64,000 bases of DNA, from assembly GCF_000335475.2 (NCBI RefSeq), contig NZ_ANAH02000011.1:124001-188000 (forward strand). The letters run 5' to 3'. Below the pieces are notes generated by a model that saw only the letters and a program-made list of their open reading frames with translations, searched no databases and was not told where the DNA came from. Within the stretch, counting starts at the first letter, position 1; each line of letters begins with the position of its first letter. Position numbers and translations under genes: made by a program. Below are positions 15,191-25,010 of the stretch, in pieces. This stretch comes from Cystobacter fuscus DSM 2262 (GTDB lineage Bacteria; Myxococcota; Myxococcia; Myxococcales; Myxococcaceae).

Positions 15191-17919
15191 GCTTCTCCCT
15201 GCCCCAGGTGTGGATCCTCCTCGTGCCGCTGGGCCTCTTCCTGTGGAAGCGGGGCCGGCGTCCGGGGCCGCCCATGGTGCTGCGCTGGGTGCTGCTGTTG
15301 CTCGTGCTGGGGGCGCTCTCCGGCCCCGAGTGGGTGCTGCGCCACGCGGGCAGCGACGTGGTGGTGGTGGTGGACCGCTCGCGCTCCATGCCGGCGGACG
15401 CGGGGCGTCTGGCCTCGGAGTGGGTGGGCCTGTTGGAGCAGCAGCGGGGGGCGGGGGATCGGGTGGGCGTCATCTCCTTCGGGCGCGAGGCGCGGGTGGA
15501 GCAGCCGCTGTCGGAGATGGGCCGCTTTGGCGGCTTCACCCGGCCGGTGGACGCGGAGGCGTCGGACGTGGCGGCGGCGCTGGACGCGGCGGGGGCGTTG
15601 ATTCCTCCCGGGCGCACGGGCCGGGTGCTGGTGGTGTCCGACGGACGGGCCACGGGGGAGGACGCGCGGGGCGCGGCGCGGCGGCTGGCGGCCCGGGGGC
15701 TCGCCGTGGACTTCCGCCACGTGGCGCGAGAGGACGCACCGCTGGACCTGGCCGTCGTCGCGTTGGAGGCCCCGGCCTCGGTGACGGCGCACGAGCCCTT
15801 CCAGATGACGGGCGTGGTCCAGGCGACGGCGCCCGTCACGGGCACGGTGCGCCTGGAGCGGAATGGCCGCGTGCTGCTCCGAGGGCCCTTCGACTTCCAC
15901 ACCGGCTCCAACCTGTTGCCCTTGCGCGACCTGGTGGACGCGCCGGGCCTCGCGGCCTACCGCCTGGTGGTGGAGGCGCCCGGGGACGGGGTGGTGGAGA
16001 ACGACGTGGGCCAGGCGGTGCTGCGGGTGGAGGGGCCTCCCCGGGTGATGCTGCTCACGAACGCGCCCCAGGGCACGCTCGCCCAGGCGCTGCGCGCGGC
16101 GGGCCTGAATCTGGAGGTGCGCGCGCCCTTCATCCTCTCGCTCGACGCGCTGGAGGGCGTGGGCGCGCTGGTGCTGGAGAACGTGGACGCGAACCGGCTC
16201 GGCGAGTCCGGGCTGCATGCCCTGGCCGCCTACGTGGAGCAGGCGGGTGGGGGGCTGGTGATGACGGGCGGCCGCTCGAGCTTCGCGGAAGGGGGCTACC
16301 GCCGCTCGCCGGTGGAGCCGCTCCTGCCGGTGTCGCTGGAGATGCGCGAGGAGCAGCGCCGCTCGGCCGTGGCCATGAGCGTGTTGATGGACTGTAGCTG
16401 CTCCATGGGCGTCCAGGTGCCCGACGGGCGCACGAAGATGGAGCTGGCGGCCGAGGGCGTGGTGGGCGCGCTCACGCTGCTCAACGAGAAGGACGAGGTG
16501 TCCGTGCACATGGTGGACACCGAGCCGCACGAGCTCTTCCCGATGAGCCCGGTGTCGGAGGGGCTGCCGCTGGACGAGGTGGCGCGGGGCTTCAGTGGCG
16601 GCGGGGGCATCTACGTGGGCGAGGCGCTGCGCGTGGGGCGGGAGCAGGTGCTGAGCAGCCGCCAGCCCACCCGGCACGTGTTGCTCTTCTCGGACGCGGC
16701 GGACTCGGTGGAGCCGGACGACTACCTGCGGACGCTGGACGAGCTGCGGCGCCAGAAGGTGACGGTGTCCGTCATCGGCCTGGGCACGGAGAAGGACCCC
16801 TACGCGCCGCTGCTCAAGGAGATCGCCGTCCGGGGCGGGGGCCGCGTCTACTTCGCGGAGGACGCGACGAGCCTGCCGCGCATCTTCAGCCAGGAGACGC
16901 TCGCGGTGGCGCGGGCCACCTTCGTGGACACGCCCGCCTCGCTCGAGGCCGCGCCGGACCTGCCGTTGCTCGGGCGTCTGCCGGGGCTGGGGCTGCCCCA
17001 GGTGGGGGGCTACAACCTCACCTACCTCAAGCCGCGCGCGAGCGTGGCGCTGCGCACGCTGGATGACAACGCGGCGCCGGTGCTGGCGCTGTGGCCGCGT
17101 GGGGCGGGGCGGGTGGTGGCCTTCCTGGCGGAGGTGGACGGCGAGTACACGGGCGAGCTGCGCACCTGGAGCGGCCTGCGCGCGGCGCTCGAGGGCATGG
17201 TGCGCTGGACGATGGGGGGCGCGGGTGGGGCGGACGAGGCGGTGGCGCGCTCGGAGCGGCGGGGGGACCGGCTGCGGGTGACGCTGGACTTCGCGCCGGA
17301 CGCGCCGTTGCCGGGAGCCCTGCCCACGCTGATGCTGTTGCCGGGGGATGGACGGGGCGCCCCGGTGGAGTTGCCCATGCGGTGGGAGGACGAGGATCGG
17401 GTGGTGGCCGAGTACACGCTGCCGGGCAGCGGCACGTGGCACCCGGTGGTGAAGCTGGGCACGCGGGCGTTGCGCGCACCCCCGGTGACGCTGCCCTACG
17501 CGCCCGAGTTCGAGCCTGGCAGCGCCCAACGAGGGCTGGAGGTGCTGCGCGGGCTGGCGTCCGTGAGTGGAGGCGAGGAGCGCCTGTCATTGACGGGCCT
17601 CTTCGCCCGCGCGCCCGAGTCCGAGGGTCGGGTGGCGCTCGCGCCGTGGCTGGTGGGACTGGCGCTGGTGGCGCTGCTGGCGGAGGTGGCCGCGCGCCGC
17701 TTCCTGTCGGCGCCGAGGCTCCGGCCCGTTCGGACGGCCCCTTCCGCGGCGGCGACGGCGGGCCCTCCCGAGGGGCCGGAGCGGCCGAGGGCGGACGCGG
17801 CCCCGCGAGCACCGCCCCCCTCCGCCACGCCCGAGCCGGAGCGTCCCCGGGAAGAGTCCGGAGTGGACTCGGCGCTGGAGGCCGCCCGGGAGCGGGCCCG
17901 CCGCCGGCTGCGCGACTGA
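15187..17919 (+). CDS. Large membrane protein with two VWA domains and a glutamine-amidotransferase-like domain
   Basis: A 910-residue protein. Two N-terminal helices precede VWA 1, which has MIDAS VVVVVDRSRSM. A CARDB-like beta region is followed by a GATase-like Rossmann domain (RVMLLTNAPQ, ALVLENVDANRL, GLVMTGGRSSFAEGGY). VWA 2 has MDCSCSMG and HVLLFSDAADS. A final beta domain precedes a C-terminal helix and a Pro/Arg-rich cytoplasmic tail of about 80 residues. This matches the large double-VWA proteins (chloride-channel/DUF1355-like type) next to BatA homologues. It is the last gene of the coupled operon. The metal sites suggest protein-protein contacts in the periplasm. Confidence 0.75.
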   Translation: MSFSLPQVWILLVPLGLFLWKRGRRPGPPMVLRWVLLLLVLGALSGPEWVLRHAGSDVVVVVDRSRSMPADAGRLASEWVGLLEQQRGAGDRVGVISFGREARVEQPLSEMGRFGGFTRPVDAEASDVAAALDAAGALIPPGRTGRVLVVSDGRATGEDARGAARRLAARGLAVDFRHVAREDAPLDLAVVALEAPASVTAHEPFQMTGVVQATAPVTGTVRLERNGRVLLRGPFDFHTGSNLLPLRDLVDAPGLAAYRLVVEAPGDGVVENDVGQAVLRVEGPPRVMLLTNAPQGTLAQALRAAGLNLEVRAPFILSLDALEGVGALVLENVDANRLGESGLHALAAYVEQAGGGLVMTGGRSSFAEGGYRRSPVEPLLPVSLEMREEQRRSAVAMSVLMDCSCSMGVQVPDGRTKMELAAEGVVGALTLLNEKDEVSVHMVDTEPHELFPMSPVSEGLPLDEVARGFSGGGGIYVGEALRVGREQVLSSRQPTRHVLLFSDAADSVEPDDYLRTLDELRRQKVTVSVIGLGTEKDPYAPLLKEIAVRGGGRVYFAEDATSLPRIFSQETLAVARATFVDTPASLEAAPDLPLLGRLPGLGLPQVGGYNLTYLKPRASVALRTLDDNAAPVLALWPRGAGRVVAFLAEVDGEYTGELRTWSGLRAALEGMVRWTMGGAGGADEAVARSERRGDRLRVTLDFAPDAPLPGALPTLMLLPGDGRGAPVELPMRWEDEDRVVAEYTLPGSGTWHPVVKLGTRALRAPPVTLPYAPEFEPGSAQRGLEVLRGLASVSGGEERLSLTGLFARAPESEGRVALAPWLVGLALVALLAEVAARRFLSAPRLRPVRTAPSAAATAGPPEGPERPRADAAPRAPPPSATPEPERPREESGVDSALEAARERARRRLRD

Positions 17920-18002
17920 GGCCCTGGGAGGCGCCCCGGCGGGAAATGTCGGGGTGGCGGTAGAGTCTTGCCTGGCCGTTCATTCACCGAAGGGAACACG
18001 CC

Positions 18003-18398
18003 ATGGAGTTCCGCAAGACCACCGTCCTGCCGCTCGACGACGCGCAGGCGGCGAGCCATCTCTTCCGCCAGTGGGTGCATGACCGGCCCCATGTCCTCTT
18101 CGTCGTGCTGGGGAGCGGTCCCGACCGGGAGGCGCTGGTGTCCAAGGCGGGGATGTTCGCGGGAACGGAGCACCAGCCGCGCTGGGTCATCTGGGCGAGG
18201 GATCTGTCGGCCATCGAGTCCGACATCGTCCAGCTCAAGGAGAGCACGGCGGGGCTGAAGCAGGCGGTGCTCGGTGGGGAGGCGCGTGCCTTCGTCCTGT
18301 CGCTGGGGGATGCGATCCACGATGTCATCTCCTCGAGCGAGGCGGCGGACAACTTCCGGGTGAACCTGGCCTACATGCGCGCGGAAGTGCTGCCATGA
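18003..18398 (+). CDS. Hypothetical cytoplasmic protein
   Basis: A 131-residue protein with no signal peptide and no recognised motif. The composition is that of a normal soluble alpha/beta protein (HVLFVVLGSGPDREALV, then PRWVIWARDLSAIE). AAGGGA precedes ATG 18003. Its stop overlaps the start of the next gene (ATGA at 18395), so it is co-translated with the secreted protein downstream. Function unknown. Confidence 0.6.
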   Translation: MEFRKTTVLPLDDAQAASHLFRQWVHDRPHVLFVVLGSGPDREALVSKAGMFAGTEHQPRWVIWARDLSAIESDIVQLKESTAGLKQAVLGGEARAFVLSLGDAIHDVISSSEAADNFRVNLAYMRAEVLP

Positions 18399-20236
18399 GG
18401 GCGCTGCTCCGGGCGTGGGCCCTGACGGTGTCCCTGGGCGCGGCGCCGGCCCTGGCGCAGACCCTGCTGCGCATCGAGGAGAGGGATCTCGACGGCGCCT
18501 CCCATGCGGTGGGGCCGGGGGTCGCCATCGTCGACATCAGCAGCACGTTGAACATCGGGGTGGACCGCGCCGCGCTGCTCGAGCGCATCCGGGCCTCGGC
18601 GCCGGGCACCTCCAGCCAGGAGCTCATCCAGGATCTGCTCCAGCTCCAGTCCTTCCTGAACGAGGGGGCGGAGGCGGGCCTCAAACCCCTGGAGGATGCG
18701 CTGTCGGAGTGGGCCCGGGAGGGGGGAACGCCTGCGGCGAACGCGAAGCTGCAGGGGGCCTATCGCCAGTGGGGAAAGTCCTCGCTCCAGGTCATGGAGT
18801 ACGCCCACCGCTCCCTGTCCGGCGGAGACCCCCGCCGCGCCCGGCTGCGCGAGTCCCTCAACGTCGCCCTGGAGCGCAACGCGGGGGCCTCCATCGAGCA
18901 GCTCTACGCGACCATCACCCAGGTGGGCACGCAGGAGGCGTGGCGGCTGCGCGGCGAGCTGGATGAGGTGCTGCGTCAGGAGGGCGTCTCGGTGCAGATG
19001 GGCGTCTGGGTGACGACGCGGGGGGAGGGCAGCCGTCCCATCCACCTGCCCAACTTCGACACCTACGCACCCCAGGGCCGCGTGGACATCGAGCGCTTCA
19101 AGATCCTCCTCACCGAGGAGCAGAAGGCGCAGCTGCGCCAGGCCGACCAGCTCGCGCGCGACATCCAGTCGCGCCGCTTCTCCGGGGCGCTCGGGCCCGA
19201 GGCGCGCGAGCGGCTCGCCCAGCTCTTCTCCAGCACGCGCGCGTGTGTCATCGCGCTGCGCGAGCAGTTGGACGCCTTCCTGAGGGGGACGGATCCCACC
19301 ACCCAACGGCTCCGGGCGGCGGCGGAGGCCACCCGGGCCCAGCTCGAGTCCTATGGCGCCTTCATGGATGGGCTCGCGGCGAAGTACCGCGCGCCCCCCA
19401 GTACGTCTTCCTCGGCGGACTTCCTCATCGGCACCAACGAGGACCTGGACGAGGCGGCGCGGCGCACCCGCCAGAGCGTCGAGCAGTTCTCCGTGCTCCT
19501 CACCGCGCTCAATGCCCAGGCCGCGGGCCTGGACGAGGGGGGCAAGCGGCTGCTCAAGCAGCTCACCGAGTGCCGACAGACATTCACCACCGACGTGGGC
19601 GCCGTGCTCCAGACGCTGACGTCCGTGTTCCAGACGCTCGCGGGCGCGCAGTCCACCCACACCGCGGCGCTGGAGCTGGGCGCGCAGGTGCTCCGGCTCG
19701 CCCTGGAGGACCTGCCCGAGCGCACCACCCTGGACCTGGCGGACGCGGGACGGCGCGCGGAGGGAGACACCGTGGTGCTCAAGTTCGCCCTGCGGCGCGG
19801 CGAGCGCCCCGCCCAGGAGCTGGAAGTGCGGCAGTTGCAGATGCAGCGGGTGCTCGTGCACCTGGAGACGGTGGTGGGCCTCATCTTCGCCCAGCAGCCC
19901 CGGGACATGGGGGGCTCCTCCACCAGCCGCTTCCAGGTGGCTCCGGCCTACAGCGTGCTCTTCAAGGGCGCCTCGCGCACGAGCGGCTTCTGGAACAACG
20001 TGCTGACGCCCGGGATTGGCGCCAACCTGTCCGCGCTGGACTTCGACAAGGACGGCACGCCCGAGCTGGGCGCCGCCGTGACGCTCGCGCTCTTCCGCGA
20101 CTTCGTGCAGGTGGGCTACGGCTACAACGTGTTCCGCGACCGGGGCTACCTCTTCTTCGGTGTGGGCCTGCCCCTGCCGGTGCTGGGCTTCTCGGCGGGC
20201 TCTTCCCGCGCCCTCTCGGCGGGCTCGCTGCCCTGA
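18395..20236 (+). CDS. Secreted alpha-helical protein, possibly outer-membrane associated
   Basis: A 613-residue protein with a signal peptide (cleavage after APALA). A long helix-rich body with many Q, E, R and A residues is predicted coiled-coil-like between about 60 and 430. The C-terminal 150 residues have alternating aromatic strands (FQVAPAYSVLF, GFWNNVLTPGIGANLSALDF, FRDFVQVGYGYNVF, GYLFFGVGLPL), resembling outer-membrane beta strands. The family is not recognised. It overlaps the preceding gene by 4 nt. Confidence 0.6.
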   Translation: MRALLRAWALTVSLGAAPALAQTLLRIEERDLDGASHAVGPGVAIVDISSTLNIGVDRAALLERIRASAPGTSSQELIQDLLQLQSFLNEGAEAGLKPLEDALSEWAREGGTPAANAKLQGAYRQWGKSSLQVMEYAHRSLSGGDPRRARLRESLNVALERNAGASIEQLYATITQVGTQEAWRLRGELDEVLRQEGVSVQMGVWVTTRGEGSRPIHLPNFDTYAPQGRVDIERFKILLTEEQKAQLRQADQLARDIQSRRFSGALGPEARERLAQLFSSTRACVIALREQLDAFLRGTDPTTQRLRAAAEATRAQLESYGAFMDGLAAKYRAPPSTSSSADFLIGTNEDLDEAARRTRQSVEQFSVLLTALNAQAAGLDEGGKRLLKQLTECRQTFTTDVGAVLQTLTSVFQTLAGAQSTHTAALELGAQVLRLALEDLPERTTLDLADAGRRAEGDTVVLKFALRRGERPAQELEVRQLQMQRVLVHLETVVGLIFAQQPRDMGGSSTSRFQVAPAYSVLFKGASRTSGFWNNVLTPGIGANLSALDFDKDGTPELGAAVTLALFRDFVQVGYGYNVFRDRGYLFFGVGLPLPVLGFSAGSSRALSAGSLP

Positions 20237-20252
20237 GGGCCCCCGACGCGAC

Positions 20253-20275
20253 ATTTCCTGGAAATATCAGGAAAT
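20253..20275. promoter_or_regulatory. Perfect inverted repeat between 18395 and 20368 genes
   Basis: Arms ATTTCCTG and CAGGAAAT (8 bp, perfect) flank a 7-nt spacer GAAATAT, in an AT-rich island unlike the surrounding DNA. It begins 16 nt after the upstream stop and lies 93 nt before the next start. It could be an operator or a weak transcription terminator; no T-run follows. Confidence 0.45.
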
Positions 20276-20367
20276 CTCACTTTCTCAGATGCTAAGAAGA
20301 GCGCCTTCCCCGCCGTGGAGGCCGGTGCCATCCGGCCCCGTCCTCCCGGCCTTGAGCGAGGCAGGCG

Positions 20368-21408
20368 ATGAATCTCCGACGCGCGTGGTGGCTGTTGCCG
20401 GCGTTGTGGGTGGTGGGCTGTGGCCCTTCCGTGGATGAAGAGGTCGTGGACGAGCTCACCGGTGAGGTGCTCGAAGCGGCCACGACGGCGTACGACATGA
20501 ACCGGCTGCTGGAGGACACGGACCTCACCGGGGGACAGGGCATCACCCCGGCGCAGGTGCAGCAGTTCCTCGCGCTCAAGGGCTCGTACCTGGCGGGCTA
20601 CACGGACCCCGCGTGGAACAAGACGGCGGCGGTGCTCATCGTGGAGCGCTCCAAGGCCGCGGGCATCAACCCCCTGTACATGCTCGCGCGCATCCAGACG
20701 GAGTCGAGCCTCATCACCAGCGGCACCTCCACCAACCTCGCCAAGGCCACCGGGTGCGGGTGCCCGGACAGCGCCGGGTGTGACACCTCGTACGCGGGCT
20801 TTGGCAACCAGGTGGACTGCTCGGCCCGGAAGCTGCGCGGCTACCTCACGGACCTGGACGCCGGGCGCGCCACCGTGTCGGGTTGGAAGCCGAACGTGAC
20901 GAAGAGCACGTCGGACCCGTGCTCGGTGAAGCCGGCCAACAAGGCCACCGCGGCGCTCTATACGTACACGCCCTGGGTGGGGGCGTATGCCATCCAGTGT
21001 GGCCGCACCACCGTGGGGGGCTCGTCGCTCGTGGCGGCGAAGTACAACCAGTTCGAGGGCGAGTACGACTGGGCCCCCTCCACCACCGCGTGCTACTCGG
21101 GCACGGTGGACGCCGACGTGGCCCAGGGCGGCTGCGTGCAGAGCTCCTCGGATGGCCTCTGGCGGCAGTGCCTGGGTGGCGCCTTCACGGACGGCACCAG
21201 CGCGAAGCCCTCCACCTGCACGGTCTCCTGGCCGTGGTGCCAGTCCGTCACGCTGGGCAGAGCGGTGCCGGCGCGTACCTGTGTGCAGTCGGCGAGCAAC
21301 GCGCAGTGGCAGCAGTGCGGCGTGGGGGGCGTGTGGCAAGCCGCGTCCACCGTGCCCACCACGGGCAGTGGGCCCGTGGGCGCCTGCTACGCCACCTACG
21401 CCCTCTAG
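20368..21408 (+). CDS. Glucosaminidase/lysozyme-like lipoprotein
   Basis: A 346-residue lipoprotein (lipobox VVGC). After a short linker, MNRLLEDTDLTGGQGITPAQVQQFL and YLAGY introduce a lysozyme-like fold. AAGINPLYMLARIQTESSLI carries the Gln-Thr-Glu that matches the catalytic Glu helix of glucosaminidase/transglycosylase-like domains, and VGAYAIQCG and KYNQFEGEYDW continue it. A Cys-rich C-terminal region of about 110 residues holds two W-x-QC-type repeats, perhaps carbohydrate binding. It likely acts on peptidoglycan at the cell surface. Residue-level activity is uncertain. Confidence 0.6.
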   Translation: MNLRRAWWLLPALWVVGCGPSVDEEVVDELTGEVLEAATTAYDMNRLLEDTDLTGGQGITPAQVQQFLALKGSYLAGYTDPAWNKTAAVLIVERSKAAGINPLYMLARIQTESSLITSGTSTNLAKATGCGCPDSAGCDTSYAGFGNQVDCSARKLRGYLTDLDAGRATVSGWKPNVTKSTSDPCSVKPANKATAALYTYTPWVGAYAIQCGRTTVGGSSLVAAKYNQFEGEYDWAPSTTACYSGTVDADVAQGGCVQSSSDGLWRQCLGGAFTDGTSAKPSTCTVSWPWCQSVTLGRAVPARTCVQSASNAQWQQCGVGGVWQAASTVPTTGSGPVGACYATYAL

Positions 21409-21424
21409 GCGCCTGCCACACCAC

Positions 21425-22327
21425 CTACTTCTGGGCGGCGCGGCTGAAGATGAGGAACAACAGGCCGATGTAGCCTCCGCCGCACAGACAACAAGAGGCC
21501 AGGGGCGCGAGCAGCGTCCCGACGAGCGCCGTGCCGGTCGTCGTGCGGTGCAGCCCGCGGTAGGCGAAGAAGCGCGACACCAGTGCCCAGAAGGGGGCCA
21601 CCTGCGTGCCGATGAAGGGCACGATCCCGAGTGTCCAGGCGGCCTCGGAGAGCGAGTGGGCGCGCAGCGTGACGTTGAAGGGCCGGGTGACGCCGCCCGC
21701 GCGCAGCACGAGGTGATCCACGCCCGCGCCCATCAGGGTCATGAGCACGGACAGCGGGGGCCCGAGCAGCGTGGTGGCCACGAACATGACCACCCCCAGC
21801 CAGCGCATGAACACCGGTCCGGAGCCATCGCCCGTGGGTTGGCTCGACTCCGGGAACGCCTCCATCAGCGAGGGCATGCCGACGAAGATGAGCATGTAGG
21901 TGAGGCCCGTCATGAAGCAGGCGGGCACTGAGCACAGCAGCGCGAACAGCAGGGAGTCGCTCGTGCGGCCCTCGGCGCGGGCGTGGGAGAAGGTGCCCGG
22001 GTGGAGGAGCACCTGGCCGAGCGTCTTCCAGAAGGCGCGCCACATGCCCAGCTCCTGGCGCTGATCCCACGGCATGGGCGCGTCCGGCTCCAACTGGTGG
22101 CAACGGACGCAGAGCGTCTCGCCCTGGGGACCGGAGCGCAGACACCGGGCACAGGCGAACGTGCCACAGCGCGAGCAGGTGCCGAGGCCGCGCAGCGTGG
22201 GGTGCACGGCGCACACGGGCTGGGTGCCGCCGGGGACGGCCTCGAGCAGCAGGGAGGCGCCACAGCCCGGACAGGACTGGGCGCCGGGCGGGAAGGGGTG
22301 CTGGCAGTAGGGACAGGGGATGGACAT
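21425..22327 (-). CDS. Zinc-ribbon and Yip1-type membrane protein
   Basis: A 300-residue protein. An N-terminal zinc ribbon (CPYCQHPFPPGAQSCPGCG) is followed by a B-box-like Cys/His cluster (CAVHPTLRGLGTCSRCGTFAC, then CVRCHQ). Five membrane helices of the Yip1 type then follow (MWRAFWKTLGQVLLHP signature, terminal GYIGLLFLIFSRA). The ATG giving MSIPCPYC at 22327 is preferred to 22348. Such proteins are common in myxobacteria and have no defined function. It converges with the lipoprotein gene, with 16 nt between stops. Confidence 0.7.
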   Translation of the reverse strand: MSIPCPYCQHPFPPGAQSCPGCGASLLLEAVPGGTQPVCAVHPTLRGLGTCSRCGTFACARCLRSGPQGETLCVRCHQLEPDAPMPWDQRQELGMWRAFWKTLGQVLLHPGTFSHARAEGRTSDSLLFALLCSVPACFMTGLTYMLIFVGMPSLMEAFPESSQPTGDGSGPVFMRWLGVVMFVATTLLGPPLSVLMTLMGAGVDHLVLRAGGVTRPFNVTLRAHSLSEAAWTLGIVPFIGTQVAPFWALVSRFFAYRGLHRTTTGTALVGTLLAPLASCCLCGGGYIGLLFLIFSRAAQK

Positions 22328-22369
22328 ACGCGCCGTCCATCCTGTCATGAACGGTACGGGGCCGGGCGC

Positions 22370-23581
22370 TCAGAAGGCCACGGGCAGGCGCTGCAGGCCG
22401 TGCACGAGGATGCCCTCGCGCCAGCGCAGCTCGCGCTCGTCCACCGCCAGGCGCAGCCGCGGCATGCGCTCGAGCAGCAGGTTGAGGGCGACGGTGGCCT
22501 CGAGCCGGGCCAGGGGCGCGCCCAGGCAGAAGTGGATGCCGAAGCCGAAGGCGATGTGCCGGTTGGGCTCGCGGGTGATGTCGAAGCGCTCCGGCTCCGG
22601 GAACTGCGCCGGATCATGGTCGGCCGCCAGCAGCGAGGCGAGCACCGCCTCTCCCGCGGGAATCACCTGGCCGTGCAGCTCGGTGTCCTGGAGCGCCCAG
22701 CGGTAGGTGGTGGTCTCCACCGGGCCGCGGTAGCGCAGCATCTCCTCCACCGCGGAGTCGATGAGGGCGGGGTTGGCGCGCAGCCGCTCGAGCTGCTCGG
22801 GGTGCTTGAGCAGCGCCCAGACGCCGTTGCCCATGAGGTTCACCGTCGTCTCGTGGCCGGCCACCAGCAGCAGGAACAACATGCTGACGAGCTCCATGGG
22901 CGACAGCCGGTCTCCCTGCTCCTCCGCCGTCATGAGCGCGGTGAGCAGGTCATCGCGCGGCTCGGCCCGGCGCCGGGCCATGAGCTGCTGGAAGTACTGG
23001 AGGAACTCCATGCCGGCCTTCTGCATGGGGCCCACGTCGCCATTGAGCGGCGGGTTGATGATGACGTTCGTCCACTCGCGGAACTGGTCCTGGTCCTCCG
23101 CGGGCACGCCGAGCATCTCGGCGATGACCGTCACCGGCAGGGGGAAGGCGAAGGCGTCGAGCAGATCCATGCTGCCCTGGGGCTGGGCTTCGTCCAGCAG
23201 GCGCTGGGCGATGGCGGTGACGCGCGGGCGCAGCTCCTCCACCCGGCGCGGGGTGAAGGCCTTGGAGACGATGGTGCGCAGGCGCGTGTGGTCCGGGGGA
23301 TCCGCCGAGAGCATGTGCTGGTTGATGGCCGACAGCGAGTCGATGCGCTGCATCCGCGAGGGTGAGTTCTCGGGCAGCTTGTCTTCATCCTTGGTGAAGC
23401 GGTTGTCCCTCAGCAGCTCCACGGCTTCCTTGTAGCGGGTGACGATCCACACCGGCGTCTGGAAGTAGGGATCCATCATCCGCACGACGGGGGCCTCCTG
23501 GCGGATGCGCGCGTAGAAGGGCAGGGGGTTGTGGCGCGTCTGGGGGGCCCACAGCTCACTGGTGAGGGTGCTCGTGCTCAT
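22370..23581 (-). CDS. Cytochrome P450
   Basis: A 403-residue soluble bacterial P450. The I-helix oxygen-binding motif is AGHETT, the K-helix ExxR is EEMLR, and the heme-binding loop is FGFGIHFCLGAPLARLE with its Cys thiolate. The early SADPPDHTRLRTIVSKAF block is typical of CYP107/CYP109-like enzymes. GGAGGCAACATCC leads into ATG 23581. No ferredoxin or reductase gene is adjacent, so redox partners are elsewhere. The substrate is unknown; relatives hydroxylate fatty acids, terpenoids or polyketides. Confidence 0.92.
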   Translation of the reverse strand: MSTSTLTSELWAPQTRHNPLPFYARIRQEAPVVRMMDPYFQTPVWIVTRYKEAVELLRDNRFTKDEDKLPENSPSRMQRIDSLSAINQHMLSADPPDHTRLRTIVSKAFTPRRVEELRPRVTAIAQRLLDEAQPQGSMDLLDAFAFPLPVTVIAEMLGVPAEDQDQFREWTNVIINPPLNGDVGPMQKAGMEFLQYFQQLMARRRAEPRDDLLTALMTAEEQGDRLSPMELVSMLFLLLVAGHETTVNLMGNGVWALLKHPEQLERLRANPALIDSAVEEMLRYRGPVETTTYRWALQDTELHGQVIPAGEAVLASLLAADHDPAQFPEPERFDITREPNRHIAFGFGIHFCLGAPLARLEATVALNLLLERMPRLRLAVDERELRWREGILVHGLQRLPVAF

Positions 23582-23619
23582 GGATGTTGCCTCCGGGGGT
23601 AGGAACTACCCTGGATACG

Positions 23620-24941
23620 TCAGAGCGGGGTTCCTCGCAGCAGGAGACTGGCCACGGTGAAGTAGATGACACGTCCGGAGACGTCCACGAGGGGGGCCAC
23701 GAAGGGGGCGGAGGCGCTCGCCGGGTCGAACCCCAGGCGGCGCAGGGCGAAGGGGAGCATGGAGCCGGAGAGGGTTCCCCACGTCACCACGCCCATGAGG
23801 GACAGGCCCACGGTGAGGGCCACCAGGACGGCGTGCTCCCCGTAGGAGCCGAAGAAGTGCTGCCACACGAGGATGCGGATGATGCCGACCCCACCGAGGA
23901 TGGCGCCCAGGGCCACACCCGCGAGCACCTCGCGCCGGGCCACGCGCCACACATCGCGCAGCCGCACCTCGTTGAGCGCCAGCGAGCGGATGATGAGCGT
24001 GGTGGCCTGGCTGCCCGAGTTGCCTCCGGAGCTGATGATGAGGGGCACGAAGAGCGCGAGCACCACGGCGCGGGCGATCTCGTCCTCGAAGTGGCCCATG
24101 GCGGTGGCGGTGAGCATCTCGCCGAGGAACAGCACGAGCAGCCACCCGGCGCGCTTCTTGATCATGGAGAGGAAGCTCACCTCGAGGTAGGGCGCGTCCA
24201 GGGCCTCCATGCCGCCCACCTTCTGGATGTCCTCGGTGGCCTCCTCCTGCACCACCTGGACGATGTCGTCCACGGTGACGATGCCCTTCATGTGCCGCTC
24301 GGCGTCCACCACGGGGATGGCCATGAGCGACTGCGAGGCGAACAGCCGGCTCACCACCTCTTGATCCGTGTCCTCGGAGACGGTGATGAGGTCGCGGCTC
24401 ATCACGTCCTCCACGCGCTTGTCCGGGGCGGACTGGAAGAGCTGGCGCAGGGACACCACGCCGAGCAGGTGCTGCTGGGAGTCCAACACGTAGGCGTAAT
24501 AGACGGTCTCCACCGTCTCGCGGGTCTGCCGGAGCAGGTAGCTGATGGCCTCGTCGATGGTCATCTCCGGCCGTACGCGCGCGAAGCGGGGATTCATCAG
24601 TCCGCCCGCGTTGTCCTCGGCGTAGGCGAGCAGGGCGTGCACCTCGCGGCGAGTGGTGTCGTCCAGCTCGCTCAGGAGCGCGTCGCGGGTATCGGGCGCG
24701 GTGGCTGGATGACGTCCACGGCGTCATCCGGGGCGAGCAGCCGCAGCCAGGTGCGCCGCTCCCCCGGGCCGAGCGCGAGGAGGAGATCCGCCTGCCCCTG
24801 GGCGGAGAGCGACAGGAAGAAGTCATCCGCGGTGGCGTGCGGCACCAGCTTGAAGCTCTCCACCCGCTCATCGCGGGAGAGCGCGGGCCAGGCGTCACGC
24901 AATTCATGCGGGAAGATGGGTTCGGGATCCTGGGTCTCCAT
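23620..24941 (-). pseudogene. mgtE: mgtE magnesium transporter, interrupted by a frameshift
   Basis: The two halves of one MgtE-type channel lie in different frames. From ATG 24941 (GGGAGG upstream) the N-domain reads to LLAPDDAVDVIQ and then stops at 24672. In the other frame the missing piece continues as APDTRDALLSELDDTTRREVHALLAYAEDNAGGLM and goes on through two CBS domains (DVMSRDLITVSEDT, IPVVDAERHMKGIVTVDDI) and five membrane helices with the SGGNSGSQATTL selectivity region. A one- or two-base change near 24700-24706 accounts for it. Combined length of about 440 residues equals intact MgtE. It could be a real mutation or a sequence error. Confidence 0.75.
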
Positions 24942-25010
24942 GAAGCCTCCCATCATCCAATCCCGGGAGATTGTCCAGAGACACTGACTCCGGGACACAC
25001 CGCGCACGGC

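Noticed and set aside
14962-17529. 855-residue minus-strand frame
   Set aside because: Antisense shadow of the double-VWA gene: extreme His/Arg/Gln composition, no motifs.
18371-20254. 627-residue minus-strand frame
   Set aside because: Shadow of the secreted protein at 18395-20236, which has a signal peptide and coupled start.
21381-21430. Two similar GCGCCTGC-ACCACCTAC segments around the lipoprotein stop
   Set aside because: Short and imperfect; may be chance or a microduplication with no clear function.
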